A stretch of 64,000 bases of DNA from Pseudoclavibacter sp. RFBB5 (GCF_002931555.1 NZ_PSTZ01000007.1:496001-560000); one strand, 5' to 3'. Shown: positions 40,960-48,823, numbered from the stretch's first letter. Made by a program: numbers and translations. Notes: generated by a model not told the origin, from the letters alone.

Positions 40960-41376
40960 CTACTTCGCGGGACGGTTTCCCTTGGCGGTGAAGGTGCCGA
41001 TGTCCTCGGGCTCGTCCGAACTCGCTGATGTCGTCGTGGGCCGCTTCGAGTTCCCGGCAGGGTCCGTGCCCTCGTCACGAGCGGAACTCTTCTTCTCTGA
41101 GGCGGCCGTGCCGTCTCTGCCGAGCGTGTCCACGAGGCTGTTCAAGGCGAGGAGCGCGAGTCGGATCTTCTGATGGTGTCGCCCGTCCGTCTTCACGTCG
41201 AGCTTCTCGGCAAGCTTCACCGCCTGCTCCTTGATGACGCTCTCGCGACCCGTGACGACCTTCTTGAGCCCCGTTTGCACGGCCTGCACGCGCGCTCCCG
41301 AGTTCGCGGAGTCGCGCACTCGACCGCCCCTCGGCTCGCCCGTGTTCGCACCTGCGCTGCTGCCCGTCGAAGACAT
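40960..41376 (-). CDS. Uncharacterised small helical protein
   Basis: The 138 aa product has a polar N-terminus, a helical middle (VQAVQTGLKKVVTGRESVIK, LALLALNSLVDTLGRD) and a low-complexity Ser/Thr/Asp tail. No membrane segment or known motif. The ATG with TTGGAGGAACC before it is chosen over an upstream in-frame start that lacks a ribosome site. It is divergent from the desaturase gene. Function unknown. Confidence 0.65.
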   Translation of the reverse strand: MSSTGSSAGANTGEPRGGRVRDSANSGARVQAVQTGLKKVVTGRESVIKEQAVKLAEKLDVKTDGRHHQKIRLALLALNSLVDTLGRDGTAASEKKSSARDEGTDPAGNSKRPTTTSASSDEPEDIGTFTAKGNRPAK

Positions 41377-41509
41377 GGTTCCTCCAAGTGCGCCGCTCGG
41401 CGCGATCCGTGATGGGAACAAGATACGCCGGGTCGAGATACATCGCGTGTGAAGACGCTGGGTGACGCGACGCGTGCAGATACACAGCCAAGAAGGCGGC
41501 ACATCCGGC

Positions 41510-41515
41510 TAGCCT
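41510..41515 (+). promoter_or_regulatory. Candidate -10 element of the desaturase gene
   Basis: TAGCCT 25 bases before the TTG start; leader of about 20 bases. Confidence 0.4.
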
Positions 41516-41540
41516 GAAGTCAGCGATCGGCGGACTGCCT

Positions 41541-42716
41541 TTGGCGTACGAACAACCGAAGGTTGCCGACCGAGGGGATCCTCACATCACGACTTCATCT
41601 TCTGCGCTCCCCCAGGCCTCAGGCCCGCTTCAGGGTCTCGGTCGCGTCCGAACCACGAAGCCCCGCACACCGGGAGCGAAGTCCGTCACGCAGAGCTACA
41701 GCGCAGTGTCGAAGGTCATCCGTGAGATGGGCCTACTCAAGCGCACTCGCTGGTTCTACGGAATGCTGGCTGCCGGCCTCATCGTCGCCCTGGGTGGCGC
41801 GATCACCGGCTTCATCCTGCTCGGCGACAGCTGGTTCCAGCTGCTCATCGCCGCGGCGCTCGGCATCATCTTCACGCAGTTCGCGTTCATCGCGCACGAG
41901 GCCTCGCACCGACAGGTGCTCGAGTCCGGCCCGGGCAACGACCGCCTCGGTCGCTTCCTCGCGGCGGGCGTCGTCGGCATGAGCTACAGCTGGTGGATGA
42001 CGAAGCATACGAAGCACCACGTGAACCCGAACAAGATGGGCAAAGACCCTGACATCGACTTCGACACGATCTCGTTCACCGAGGAAGACGCCCGGAAGCA
42101 GACCGGTCTCCTCGCACTGATCACGCGCAAGCAGGGCTACCTCTTCTTCCCGCTGCTCACCTTCGAGGGCTACAACCTCCACTTCCGCTCGATCAAGTCG
42201 CTCTTCACGCGACAGCCGATCAAGGGTCGCTGGGTCGAGTTCACCATGATCGCAGTGCGCTTCGCGATCTACTTCGGCGCCATCTTCTGGCTCCTGCCCG
42301 TCGGCATGGCCTTCGCGTTCGTCGCCGTGCAGATGGCCGTCTTCGGCGTCTACATGGGCGCCTCCTTCGCGCCGAATCACAAGGGCATGCCGATCATCCC
42401 GGCAGACGTCAAGATGGACTTCTTCAGCAAGCAGGTGCTCACGTCCCGCAATGTCAGCGGTGGCTGGTGGGCCAGCGCGCTCATGGGCGGTCTCAACTAC
42501 CAAGTCGAGCACCACCTCTTCCCAAGCATGCCGCGTCCGCACCTCGCTCGAGCTCGCGAGATCATCCGCGAGCACTGCCAGAACCTCGAGGTGCCGTACA
42601 CCGAGACGACGCTCATCAAGTCGTACGGCATCGTGATCGAGTACCTGAACCGCGTCGGCCTGCAGGCACGCGATCCGTTCGACTGCCCGCTCGTCAATCA
42701 GTTCCGTCGCGTGTGA
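41541..42716 (+). CDS. Membrane fatty acid (acyl-lipid) desaturase
   Basis: Introduces a double bond into membrane acyl chains, probably in cold or membrane-stress adaptation. The 391 aa product has the three histidine boxes of membrane di-iron desaturases: HEASH (residues 119-123), HTKHH (156-160) and QVEHH (321-325). Two hydrophobic hairpins (about 72-118 and around residue 235-275) anchor it. TTG start is uncertain; no ATG occurs until residue 63, which would leave a short but workable N-terminus. A terminator follows the stop. Confidence 0.92.
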   Translation: MAYEQPKVADRGDPHITTSSSALPQASGPLQGLGRVRTTKPRTPGAKSVTQSYSAVSKVIREMGLLKRTRWFYGMLAAGLIVALGGAITGFILLGDSWFQLLIAAALGIIFTQFAFIAHEASHRQVLESGPGNDRLGRFLAAGVVGMSYSWWMTKHTKHHVNPNKMGKDPDIDFDTISFTEEDARKQTGLLALITRKQGYLFFPLLTFEGYNLHFRSIKSLFTRQPIKGRWVEFTMIAVRFAIYFGAIFWLLPVGMAFAFVAVQMAVFGVYMGASFAPNHKGMPIIPADVKMDFFSKQVLTSRNVSGGWWASALMGGLNYQVEHHLFPSMPRPHLARAREIIREHCQNLEVPYTETTLIKSYGIVIEYLNRVGLQARDPFDCPLVNQFRRV

Positions 42717-42735
42717 CCTGACCCCACACGTGCTC

Positions 42736-42770
42736 GAAGGCCCATCCGGATCATCCGGGTGGGCCTTCTT
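42736..42770 (+). terminator. Terminator of the desaturase gene
   Basis: GAAGGCCCA and TGGGCCTTC flank an inner CCGG-rich stem, giving a long hairpin that ends in CTTCTT. It lies 20 bases after the desaturase stop and separates it from the NAD cassette. Confidence 0.8.
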
Positions 42771-42800
42771 CGTGTCCCTCCCAGGTCACTCGCCGACATC

Positions 42801-42820
42801 TATTCGTAAATCTACGAATA
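42801..42820. promoter_or_regulatory. Perfect 8-4-8 palindrome, probable NrtR operator
   Basis: TATTCGTA-N4-TACGAATA, a perfect inverted repeat with AATC in the centre. It ends five bases before the -10 hexamer of the following gene and covers the expected -35, an ideal place for a repressor. The third gene of the same cassette encodes an NrtR-type regulator, so autoregulation is inferred. Confidence 0.8.
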
Positions 42821-42825
42821 GGGCG

Positions 42826-42831
42826 TATGCT
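42826..42831 (+). promoter_or_regulatory. -10 element of the NAD salvage cassette (leaderless)
   Basis: TATGCT followed by six bases and the ATG of the first gene, without a ribosome site. The palindrome lies just upstream. Confidence 0.6.
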
Positions 42832-42837
42832 CGAGTC

Positions 42838-43680
42838 ATGAGCATCCACTTCCAAGCACAGATGCCTTCCGGCTGGAAGGCCACGAGCGCCATCCGCACC
42901 ATGCGCTTCCCGGGCGGCGAGGTCTCCCTCGTCGTGCCCGACTCCCTTGAGGAGGTGCCGGCCTACGCCACCGTGACCGGTGCTGACCCGTCGGACCTCG
43001 TTGCCCTCGGGATGTGGGCCGACTACACCCACGGGCTCGGGCACCGCGCCGTCGCCCTCCTCCCGTACCTGCCCGCGGCCCGGGCCGACCGCGGCGTGCC
43101 GTTCGGCGCGAGGGTCTACGCCGAGCTCATCAACAGCTTCCGGCTCGACCAGGTGATCGTCTTCGACCCCCACTCCCGAGTCGCGCCGGCGCTGATCGAC
43201 AACGTCAAGGTGATCGGCTCCGCACCGTACATCCGTCGTGCCACGATCGGTCGTGTCGGCGACACCCACGACTTCACGGGCGTCATCGCGCCGGACGCGG
43301 GCGCCGTCACCCGTGCGCAGGCTGCGGCCGACGCGTTGCATCTTCCGCTCTTCCGTGCACAGAAGCACCGCGACTTCGCCACGGGCAGACTCTCCGGCTT
43401 CAGCTGCGAGCAGCTGCCGGAGCACGGACGACTGCTTGTGGTCGACGACATCTGCGACGGCGGCGGCACGTTCAGAGGACTTGCAGAGGCGACGGGCCTG
43501 AATCGCGAGCGGCTCTCCCTCTTTGTGAGCCACGGCGTGTTCTCCGGGGATGCGCCTGCCCTGCGCCAGCACTTTGCCGAGATCATCACCACCGATTCGC
43601 ACCCCGGTTCCGCTCGCAAAGGTGTGGCGACCAAGGTGCTCTCGATTCGTAACATCCTTGCCCCCTTCGTCGAGCGCTGA
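42838..43680 (+). CDS. PRPP-synthetase-like phosphoribosyltransferase-fold protein (candidate Prs or Adps)
   Basis: The 280 aa product is shorter than housekeeping PRPP synthetase (about 315 aa). It keeps the fold landmarks: ALLPYLPAARADRG, VIFDPHSRV (in place of the usual DLHxxQ), GVIAPDAGAVTRAQ (near residue 151, like SPDxGG) and LVVDDICDGGGTF (near 200, like the VDDxxDTGGT PRPP loop). It therefore probably activates a ribose 5-phosphate-type substrate with ATP. Linked to a NAMPT-like gene it could supply PRPP to NadV, or it could be Adps, which pyrophosphorylates ADP-ribose in the NARP1 pathway. First gene of the operon; leaderless start. Confidence 0.85.
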   Translation: MSIHFQAQMPSGWKATSAIRTMRFPGGEVSLVVPDSLEEVPAYATVTGADPSDLVALGMWADYTHGLGHRAVALLPYLPAARADRGVPFGARVYAELINSFRLDQVIVFDPHSRVAPALIDNVKVIGSAPYIRRATIGRVGDTHDFTGVIAPDAGAVTRAQAAADALHLPLFRAQKHRDFATGRLSGFSCEQLPEHGRLLVVDDICDGGGTFRGLAEATGLNRERLSLFVSHGVFSGDAPALRQHFAEIITTDSHPGSARKGVATKVLSIRNILAPFVER

Positions 43681-43725
43681 GCAGCGCGACGACGACCTCG
43701 ACCACGCCACCAGAAAGGCACGACC

Positions 43726-45207
43726 ATGGACTTCACGGCAATCGCTCCCCTCTTCCAGACGGACGCGTACAAGCTCGGCCACCTGCAGCAGTACGGACTC
43801 GCGGGGAACGTCACGGGCGTCTACTCCAACTACACGAACCGCGGATCCCGCATCGCCGACATCGGGGCCGTCGTGCACTTCGGGCTGCAGGCGTTCCTCG
43901 AGCGCTACGCTGACTCGTTCCGCGTCTTCTTCGACGCCGACGAGGACGAGGTCTGCGCGGCCTACGAGGCGCGACTCGCGCGCATCCTCGGCCCGAACAC
44001 GATCGGGAGCGCGCACGTCCGCGCACTGCACCGGCTCGGGTTCCTCCCCTTGCGGTTCTGCGCCGTGCCGGAAGGCACTGCGGTGCCGCTGCGCATCCCG
44101 AGCTTCACGATCGAGAACACGCACCCCGACTTCTTCTGGCTGACGAACTACGTCGAGACGGTCCTGAGCGCGGAGATCTGGCAGGCCTCGACCACGGCGA
44201 CGCTCGCCAGGGCGATGCGCGAGACCCTCGAGGTAGCAGCGGCCAGGACGGGCACCCCGGCCGCAGCCGTCGACTGGCAGGGACACGACTTCTCCTACCG
44301 CGGCATGTCCTCCAACGAGACTGCGGCGATGAGCGGCGCAGCGCACCTGCTGAGCTTCACGGGAACCGACTCCCTCGTGTCCATCGACTGGATCGAACGC
44401 CACTACGGCGGCGAGTTCGTCGCCGGCAGCGTGCCGGCGACCGAGCACTCCGTGATGTGCGCCGGGATCGCCACGGTGGGTGAGCGTGAGCTGTTCGAGC
44501 GGCTCCTGCACCTGTACCCGAGTGGCATCGTCTCCGTGGTCTCCGACACGTTCGACCTCTGGCGCGTCCTCACCGAGTACCTGCCCGCCCTCAAGCAGGA
44601 GGTGCTCGCGCGTGACGGCAAGCTCGTCATCCGGCCGGACTCCGGTGACCCCGTCGACATCCTGTGCGGAGTCGAGGACGAGGGCCGGGACGTCGGCACG
44701 GCCGAGCGGAAGGGGGTCATCGAGCTCCTCTGGGACACGTTCGGCGGCACCGTGAATGCCGCGGGCTTCCGGGAGCTCGACCCGCACATCGGCGCGATCT
44801 ACGGCGATTCCATCACCCGCGAGCGTGCTGTGCGCATCACGGGGCGACTCGCGGCGAAGGGCTTCGCATCTGGAAACGTCGTCTTCGGCATGGGAAGCTT
44901 CGGGTACCAGTACCAGACCAGGGACACGTTCATGTCCGCGATCAAGGCGACGTGGATTCGAGTCGATGGTCGCGGCGTCGACATCCGGAAGGATCCAGTG
45001 ACCGACAGCGGAACGAAGAAGAGCGCCACGGGGCGACTCGCCGTCGTCCGAGACGCAGACGCTCGGATGCGCCTCATCGAGCGCGCCACGCCCGCGGAGG
45101 AGGCCGAGTCCCTCCTGCAGACCGTGTGGGAGGACGGGGCGTTCGTTCGCCGTCACACGTTCTCCGACGTTCGCGCGGTGCTGGCCGCACAGACGGTGCT
45201 GCGTTGA
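43726..45207 (+). CDS. nadV: Nicotinamide phosphoribosyltransferase-like enzyme (NadV/NAMPT family)
   Basis: The 493 aa product matches NAMPT/NadV in length and motifs: QTDAYKLGHLQQYG at the N-terminus, NYTNRGSR, DFSYRGMSS, the GTDSL region and IRPDSGDPVDI, plus FGMGSFGYQYQTRDT near the end. Classical NadV joins nicotinamide to PRPP giving NMN. Family members called Namat join nicotinamide to ADPR-pyrophosphate giving NAD directly; the two cannot be told apart by eye. AAAGG ribosome site before the ATG. The next gene starts inside its stop codon. Confidence 0.93.
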   Translation: MDFTAIAPLFQTDAYKLGHLQQYGLAGNVTGVYSNYTNRGSRIADIGAVVHFGLQAFLERYADSFRVFFDADEDEVCAAYEARLARILGPNTIGSAHVRALHRLGFLPLRFCAVPEGTAVPLRIPSFTIENTHPDFFWLTNYVETVLSAEIWQASTTATLARAMRETLEVAAARTGTPAAAVDWQGHDFSYRGMSSNETAAMSGAAHLLSFTGTDSLVSIDWIERHYGGEFVAGSVPATEHSVMCAGIATVGERELFERLLHLYPSGIVSVVSDTFDLWRVLTEYLPALKQEVLARDGKLVIRPDSGDPVDILCGVEDEGRDVGTAERKGVIELLWDTFGGTVNAAGFRELDPHIGAIYGDSITRERAVRITGRLAAKGFASGNVVFGMGSFGYQYQTRDTFMSAIKATWIRVDGRGVDIRKDPVTDSGTKKSATGRLAVVRDADARMRLIERATPAEEAESLLQTVWEDGAFVRRHTFSDVRAVLAAQTVLR

Positions 45208-45833
45208 GCGAAGCGTACGATCAGCCGCTCGTCGCGATGGATGCACTGCCCGTGCGATATCGCGACGAGCGGCTGGAGTTCGGTCTGGCGGTGCGACAGT
45301 ACGACCCGCATGCGGGCGTCGAGGCCCTTCCGGGGGTGCTCCTGCTTGCGGGCGAGCACGGGCCGGGCCCAGTGCTGCGTGCCATGCGCACGAAAGCCGG
45401 TATCCCGGAACCCGAGGTGCGGTTCACCCGCCAGCTCGGCTGGTTCGACGGCACCATGCGCGACCCACGCAGTGCGACGATCTCCCTCGCGAGTCTCGTG
45501 TTCCTCGAACCGGGTACCCGTGCCGGTGAACTGGTCTGGCATCCGCTCGACGACGCGCCGCGCCTGCCCTTCGACCACACGGTGATCGTAGAGGCGGCGC
45601 GTGTGAGGCTCGGTGAGATCCTCTGGCGGGACTGGGATGTCACGCGAGCGCTGCTCGGCGAGAAGTTCACCTCTGGCACCGCCCTCGCGCTGGGCGCAGC
45701 GCTGGAATCGGAGCCGTACGATCGCCCGAACTTCCGACGCTGGCTCGAGGGAACCGGTGTCGTGCGGGTCACCACCGACACGACGGGCGTCAAGCTCAGG
45801 GGCCGCACGACAGTGTGGGAGTGGAGCGACTGA
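45204..45833 (+). CDS. nrtR: NrtR-type Nudix-related transcriptional regulator of NAD metabolism
   Basis: The 209 aa product has an N-terminal Nudix-like domain (VRYRDERLEFGLAVRQY, PGVLLLAGE, QLGWFDGTMRDPRSATISL) and a C-terminal winged-helix domain (ALGAALESEPYDRPNFRRWL). The Nudix box is broken: the position expected to read RExxEExG is RAMRTKAG, so hydrolase activity is unlikely, and ligand sensing (ADP-ribose in known NrtR proteins) is presumed. TTG start overlaps the nadV stop by four bases (TTGA); an ATG 33 bases in is possible. It probably binds the palindrome at 42801-42820. Confidence 0.85.
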   Translation: MSEAYDQPLVAMDALPVRYRDERLEFGLAVRQYDPHAGVEALPGVLLLAGEHGPGPVLRAMRTKAGIPEPEVRFTRQLGWFDGTMRDPRSATISLASLVFLEPGTRAGELVWHPLDDAPRLPFDHTVIVEAARVRLGEILWRDWDVTRALLGEKFTSGTALALGAALESEPYDRPNFRRWLEGTGVVRVTTDTTGVKLRGRTTVWEWSD

Positions 45834-45893
45834 GTCATTCCCCGGAAGAACCGGGCACCTTGCAGGTCCACACACGAAGAGAGGATTGGGCTC

Positions 45894-46484
45894 ATGGCCG
45901 AGATGCCGCACATCGCAGAGGCCTGGGAGACGATCGAGCGCGTCCTGCGCCGTCGCGTCCCCGCCGTCGCTGACACGTTGCGTCCCGGCGCAGACGACGC
46001 TTCGCTTGACCAGCTTGCAGGCGCAGTCGGTGACCTGCCAGACGAACTGGTGGCGAGCCTGCGCATTCATGACGGGCAGGACAACCCGACGCAGCTCCTC
46101 GATCTCTTCGACTACCTGACCTTCCTGAGCATCGAGGCAATGCTCGAAGATCACCGCGTGCGGTCCGAAGCGCTCGGCGACGATGTGGGCTCGACGGAGT
46201 ACTCGTGGATGTCTCCGGATCGGGTGCGAGCGATTCCGAACAGCAGCGGCTGGCTCCGCTTCACGGATTCTGACGGGACGGGTCACGCCGTGGACCTCGA
46301 TCCGCTCCCCGCAGGCCAACGTGGGCAGGTCATCTGGCTGCCGATCGACGGACCGACTCCTGCTCCGATCGCAGTCTCCTACGGGGCCTGGTTGACGAGT
46401 CTGGCCCGCCGCCTCGACGACGGGGAATTCACCGTCGATGGCGAACTCGGCGTTCTCCGACTCGAACGGGACCTCACGGCGTGA
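45894..46484 (+). CDS. SMI1/KNR4-family protein
   Basis: The 196 aa product follows the SMI1/KNR4 pattern: AWETIERVLRRRVP, LPDELVASLRIHDGQD (the family core LP.....l..h.G), FDYLTFLSIEAML and YGAWLTSLARRLDDGEF. Such proteins act as immunity proteins in toxin systems or have unknown housekeeping roles; no toxin gene is adjacent. The 3' end overlaps the convergent methyltransferase gene by 11 bases. AGGA eight bases before the ATG. Confidence 0.85.
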   Translation: MAEMPHIAEAWETIERVLRRRVPAVADTLRPGADDASLDQLAGAVGDLPDELVASLRIHDGQDNPTQLLDLFDYLTFLSIEAMLEDHRVRSEALGDDVGSTEYSWMSPDRVRAIPNSSGWLRFTDSDGTGHAVDLDPLPAGQRGQVIWLPIDGPTPAPIAVSYGAWLTSLARRLDDGEFTVDGELGVLRLERDLTA

Positions 46485-47403
46485 GCGCTCGGCGATCCCG
46501 GCCGCCGTTGTGGGCCCTCGCCTGACTCCGTTCGAAGACCCAGACGGCCTTCGTGTCCGGGAACCAGGGCGTCCCGTCCTCCTCGAGGACAGTCCAGCCC
46601 GCGAGGTGCTGTCGATACCCGGGCTGGATCCACGTCTCCCTGTGCCGGAGCGACAGCTCCGGGTCCATGGCCAGAACCGCGTGTGGGAGTTCGTCGAGCT
46701 CGAACTGGCAGTACTGCTCCTGGGCCTCTCTCGGCAGCGACCCCTTACCCCAGCTGACCGTGAGGAGCGCCTCCGTGACAGCACGCGCTGTCGCCATGAA
46801 CGTGTGGGGGCCGCGTGCGGTGAAGTCCGCGAGCTCGGGCACTGGGACCTGCTCCCGGTAGGCGCCGAGCAGATCGTCCCCATCCCGTCCCGGGGTGACG
46901 AGCGTCAGCGGCCGGTCCGGGTTGCTCGGCATGACGAAGTCGCGGATGATCAGCACCCCGTCAGGGGCGAGCGCCGTCCCGATGACGGCGAGGTTCGCTA
47001 GCGCAGCCTGTCGACCGTGCTCTGGTCCCCGCGGGTTGTACGAGGCGATCTCGTGCAGCACCGAGCTCATGACGATGCCGTCGAGGTCGCGCAACCCGAG
47101 TTCCGAAAGCTGCTCGGCGGTCCCTGACCGCACCGTAATGCCGGGGATAGCACGCAAGTGGGCGACCGCGTCGGCGGAGTCGTCGAGCGCTATGACGTCG
47201 TCGACGTCAGGAAGTGCTGCGATCCTGGCCGCCAGCTCTCCCCCGCCGGCGCCGATGTCGAGAATGCGTCCACCGCGAAGCCAGTGGGTGAGCTCGGTCT
47301 TCTCGTCGACGGCGGCCGCCATGCGCCGGAAGTAGCGTTCCTCGAGTCTCGAGCGCTGACTGCCTGCGGCTGCGGAGCGTGTCGTATTCCTCGCGGATGT
47401 CAT
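46474..47403 (-). CDS. SAM-dependent methyltransferase
   Basis: The 309 aa product is a class I methyltransferase: motif I RILDIGAGGGELAARI, post I VDDVIALDDS, GIVMSSVLHEIASYN and LAPDGVLIIRDF. Substrate unknown. The ATG with GGAGGAT upstream is the only start with a ribosome site; the open frame runs on through the tRNA genes but that part is not coding. It lies behind the terminator of the tRNA operon. Confidence 0.85.
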   Translation of the reverse strand: MTSARNTTRSAAAGSQRSRLEERYFRRMAAAVDEKTELTHWLRGGRILDIGAGGGELAARIAALPDVDDVIALDDSADAVAHLRAIPGITVRSGTAEQLSELGLRDLDGIVMSSVLHEIASYNPRGPEHGRQAALANLAVIGTALAPDGVLIIRDFVMPSNPDRPLTLVTPGRDGDDLLGAYREQVPVPELADFTARGPHTFMATARAVTEALLTVSWGKGSLPREAQEQYCQFELDELPHAVLAMDPELSLRHRETWIQPGYRQHLAGWTVLEEDGTPWFPDTKAVWVFERSQARAHNGGRDRRALTP

Positions 47404-47444
47404 GGTGAGGATCCTCCGCTTGTTCGGCAGTGACGGCGGACACG

Positions 47445-47477
47445 AAGAAGGCCCCTGAAATTCAGGGGCCTTCTTCT
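47445..47477 (-). terminator. Terminator of the Gly-Cys-Val tRNA operon
   Basis: GAAGAAGGCCCCTGAA and its exact complement TTCAGGGGCCTTCTTC are almost back to back, giving a stem of about 15 bp. It lies a few bases after the tRNA-Val gene and before the methyltransferase gene. Confidence 0.85.
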
Positions 47478-47483
47478 CAATGG

Positions 47484-47555
47484 TGGGCGATACTGGGATC
47501 GAACCAGTGACCTCTTCCGTGTCAGGGAAGCGCGCTACCGCTGCGCCAATCGCCC
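47484..47555 (-). tRNA. tRNA-Val (GAC)
   Basis: Acceptor GGGCGAT/ATCGCCC, D arm with GGCGCAGCGGTAGCGC, anticodon loop CTGACAC (GAC), T arm ACTGG-TTCGATC-CCAGT. A CCA end is encoded at 47481-47483. 72 bases without CCA. Confidence 0.97.
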
Positions 47556-47561
47556 ATTGCG

Positions 47562-47632
47562 AGGTGACGACGGGATTCGAACCCGTGTGGACGGCTTTGC
47601 AGGCCGCTGCCTCGCCTCTCGGCCACGTCACC
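47562..47632 (-). tRNA. tRNA-Cys (GCA)
   Basis: Acceptor GGTGACG/CGTCACC, discriminator U as usual for Cys, anticodon loop CTGCAAA (GCA), T loop GGTTCGAATCC. No encoded CCA. 71 bases. Confidence 0.96.
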
Positions 47633-47696
47633 GTGTTGTGGGTTGAAACCCGTGCAAACTCCGTTTGGTGTTTACCACCAGACTGAGTCACACTCG

Positions 47697-47768
47697 AGCG
47701 GATGACGAGATTCGAACTCGCGACCCTCACCTTGGCAAGGTGATGCGCTACCACTGCGCCACATCCGC
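47697..47768 (-). tRNA. tRNA-Gly (GCC)
   Basis: Acceptor GCGGATG/CATCCGC, D arm GGCGCAGTGGTAGCGC, anticodon loop TTGCCAA (GCC), T arm with GAGTTCGAATCTC. No encoded CCA. 72 bases. First gene of the minus-strand tRNA operon. Confidence 0.97.
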
Positions 47769-47818
47769 ATCGCGCTTGTCTCGGGAACTTCCGTTCCGGC
47801 TTGACCAGCGCGAGAATG

Positions 47819-47847
47819 ACTCTATAGGAACTCGAGCCGCGATACAA
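47819..47847 (-). promoter_or_regulatory. Promoter of the Gly-Cys-Val tRNA operon
   Basis: Minus strand: -35 TTGTAT (47847-47842), 17-base spacer, -10 TAGAGT (47824-47819). Predicted start about 44 bases before tRNA-Gly. Confidence 0.6.
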
Positions 47848-48099
47848 AATCCACCGGTGTAATTCGCCGAAAGTCCTGGTCAGAACGGCAAGCCGCGGCG
47901 GGCGTCTTGGGTCTCCTGCACGAGGGGCTGGTGCGAACAGTCGCCGGAGGGTGCCGTTCGAGGCGCTGCAAGCGCGTCCGCAGTCCCGGGGCGTGCACGA
48001 CTGACTCGTGCACGTGGACGACACGGCGACACGGTTCGGCACTTCAGTGCCGCGTGCTCATCCCCCGCCGGATTCTGTGGCATGATTAGTCCTCGTCGC
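47848..48099. other. Intergenic region between divergent tRNA units, rich in hairpins
   Basis: No coding region is credible. It holds three perfect inverted repeats in a row: GCGCT-N3-AGCGC (47963-47975), CGTGCACGA-N5-TCGTGCACG (47992-48014) and CGGCAC-N4-GTGCCG (48037-48052). No clear promoter for the plus-strand tRNA-Val; CATGAT near 48081 is a poor candidate. Confidence 0.5.
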
Positions 48100-48172
48100 G
48101 GGTGATTGGCGCAGTTGGTAGCGCGCTTCCTTCACACGGAAGAGGTCGTGGGTTCGAGTCCCGCATCACCCA
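48100..48172 (+). tRNA. tRNA-Val (CAC)
   Basis: Acceptor GGGTGAT/ATCACCC, D arm GGCGCAGTTGGTAGCGC, anticodon loop TTCACAC (CAC), T arm with GGGTTCGAGTCCC. No encoded CCA (CC then G). 73 bases. It is divergent from the tRNA-Val (GAC) operon. Confidence 0.96.
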
Positions 48173-48177
48173 CCGCG

Positions 48178-48226
48178 AGAAACCCCGGTCGTCGAGACAT
48201 CAAGTCTCGTCCGCCGGGGTTTCTGT
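48178..48226 (+). terminator. Terminator of tRNA-Val (CAC)
   Basis: AGAAACCCCGG pairs with CCGGGGTTTCT, with an inner GAGAC/GTCTC stem; followed by GTCTTTCT. Starts five bases after the tRNA. Confidence 0.85.
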
Positions 48227-48280
48227 CTTTCTCGCGATTGCTCCTCGGAACGGCACGGACCCACTGTGGTCCGGCCGCCC

Positions 48281-48811
48281 TCAGAAGTTGACCGCGAAGA
48301 CGGTCAGCACCGTGACGACGACGACGACCGCGATGCCCGTGCCGCAGCCGATGGCGGCGATAGCGCCGTAACCGAGGCGTGAGACGCGCGCGCCGGACTG
48401 GCGTGCCGCGTCCAGGAACTGCGGTCCGCCGCCGGCGCTCCAGGAAGACGCGGCCGAGATCTGATTCCGGAGGGCGCCGACATCCGCTGCGGCGCCAGCC
48501 ATCGGACGGTCGAGGACTGCGGCGACTGCGCCTGCGGTGGTGTACCCGAGTGCGCGGTTCACGGCACCAGGGTCGGCGAGCAGCGGGTACTTCACTCCCC
48601 CGACGGCGAGATGGATGCTCTGCGCCCTCGACGTCACCGTGGCCTGGGATGCAGGTGCGCGGACGACGACGGTCCACCCTTCTGGCGCGAGGGCCCACAA
48701 CGTCATCCAGCCGTCGCCGATCTCGGCAGTGGCGGGCACATAGCCTCCTCCGCCGCTGACTCCGAGTGCACCCGAGAAGGTCGCGTGAGGAAAGTGATTG
48801 GGATACGTCAC
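48281..48811 (-). CDS. Tail-anchored membrane protein of unknown function
   Basis: The 176 aa product is soluble for 145 residues and ends in a single hydrophobic segment (IAAIGCGTGIAVVVVVTVLT) with only four residues after it, so it is probably inserted by its tail. The soluble part has conserved-looking strands (DGWMTLWALAPEGWTVVVRA, VTSRAQSIHLAVGGVKYPLL). No known domain was recognised. The GTG at 48811 is chosen because TAGCAT lies exactly six bases before it; a GTG six bases upstream is in frame. It begins a group of uncharacterised genes. Confidence 0.65.
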   Translation of the reverse strand: MTYPNHFPHATFSGALGVSGGGGYVPATAEIGDGWMTLWALAPEGWTVVVRAPASQATVTSRAQSIHLAVGGVKYPLLADPGAVNRALGYTTAGAVAAVLDRPMAGAAADVGALRNQISAASSWSAGGGPQFLDAARQSGARVSRLGYGAIAAIGCGTGIAVVVVVTVLTVFAVNF

Positions 48812-48817
48812 GCTCAC

Positions 48818-48823
48818 ATGCTA
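48818..48823 (-). promoter_or_regulatory. Candidate -10 element of the tail-anchored protein gene (leaderless)
   Basis: TAGCAT, six bases, then GTG on the minus strand. Confidence 0.5.

Noticed and set aside
45894-46484. Immunity gene of a polymorphic toxin locus
   Set aside because: SMI1/KNR4 similarity alone is not enough; no toxin, secretion marker or repeat-rich protein is adjacent.
47404-48042. In-frame extension of the methyltransferase gene through the tRNA genes
   Set aside because: It crosses three tRNA genes and a terminator; the ATG at 47403 with GGAGGAT is the real start.
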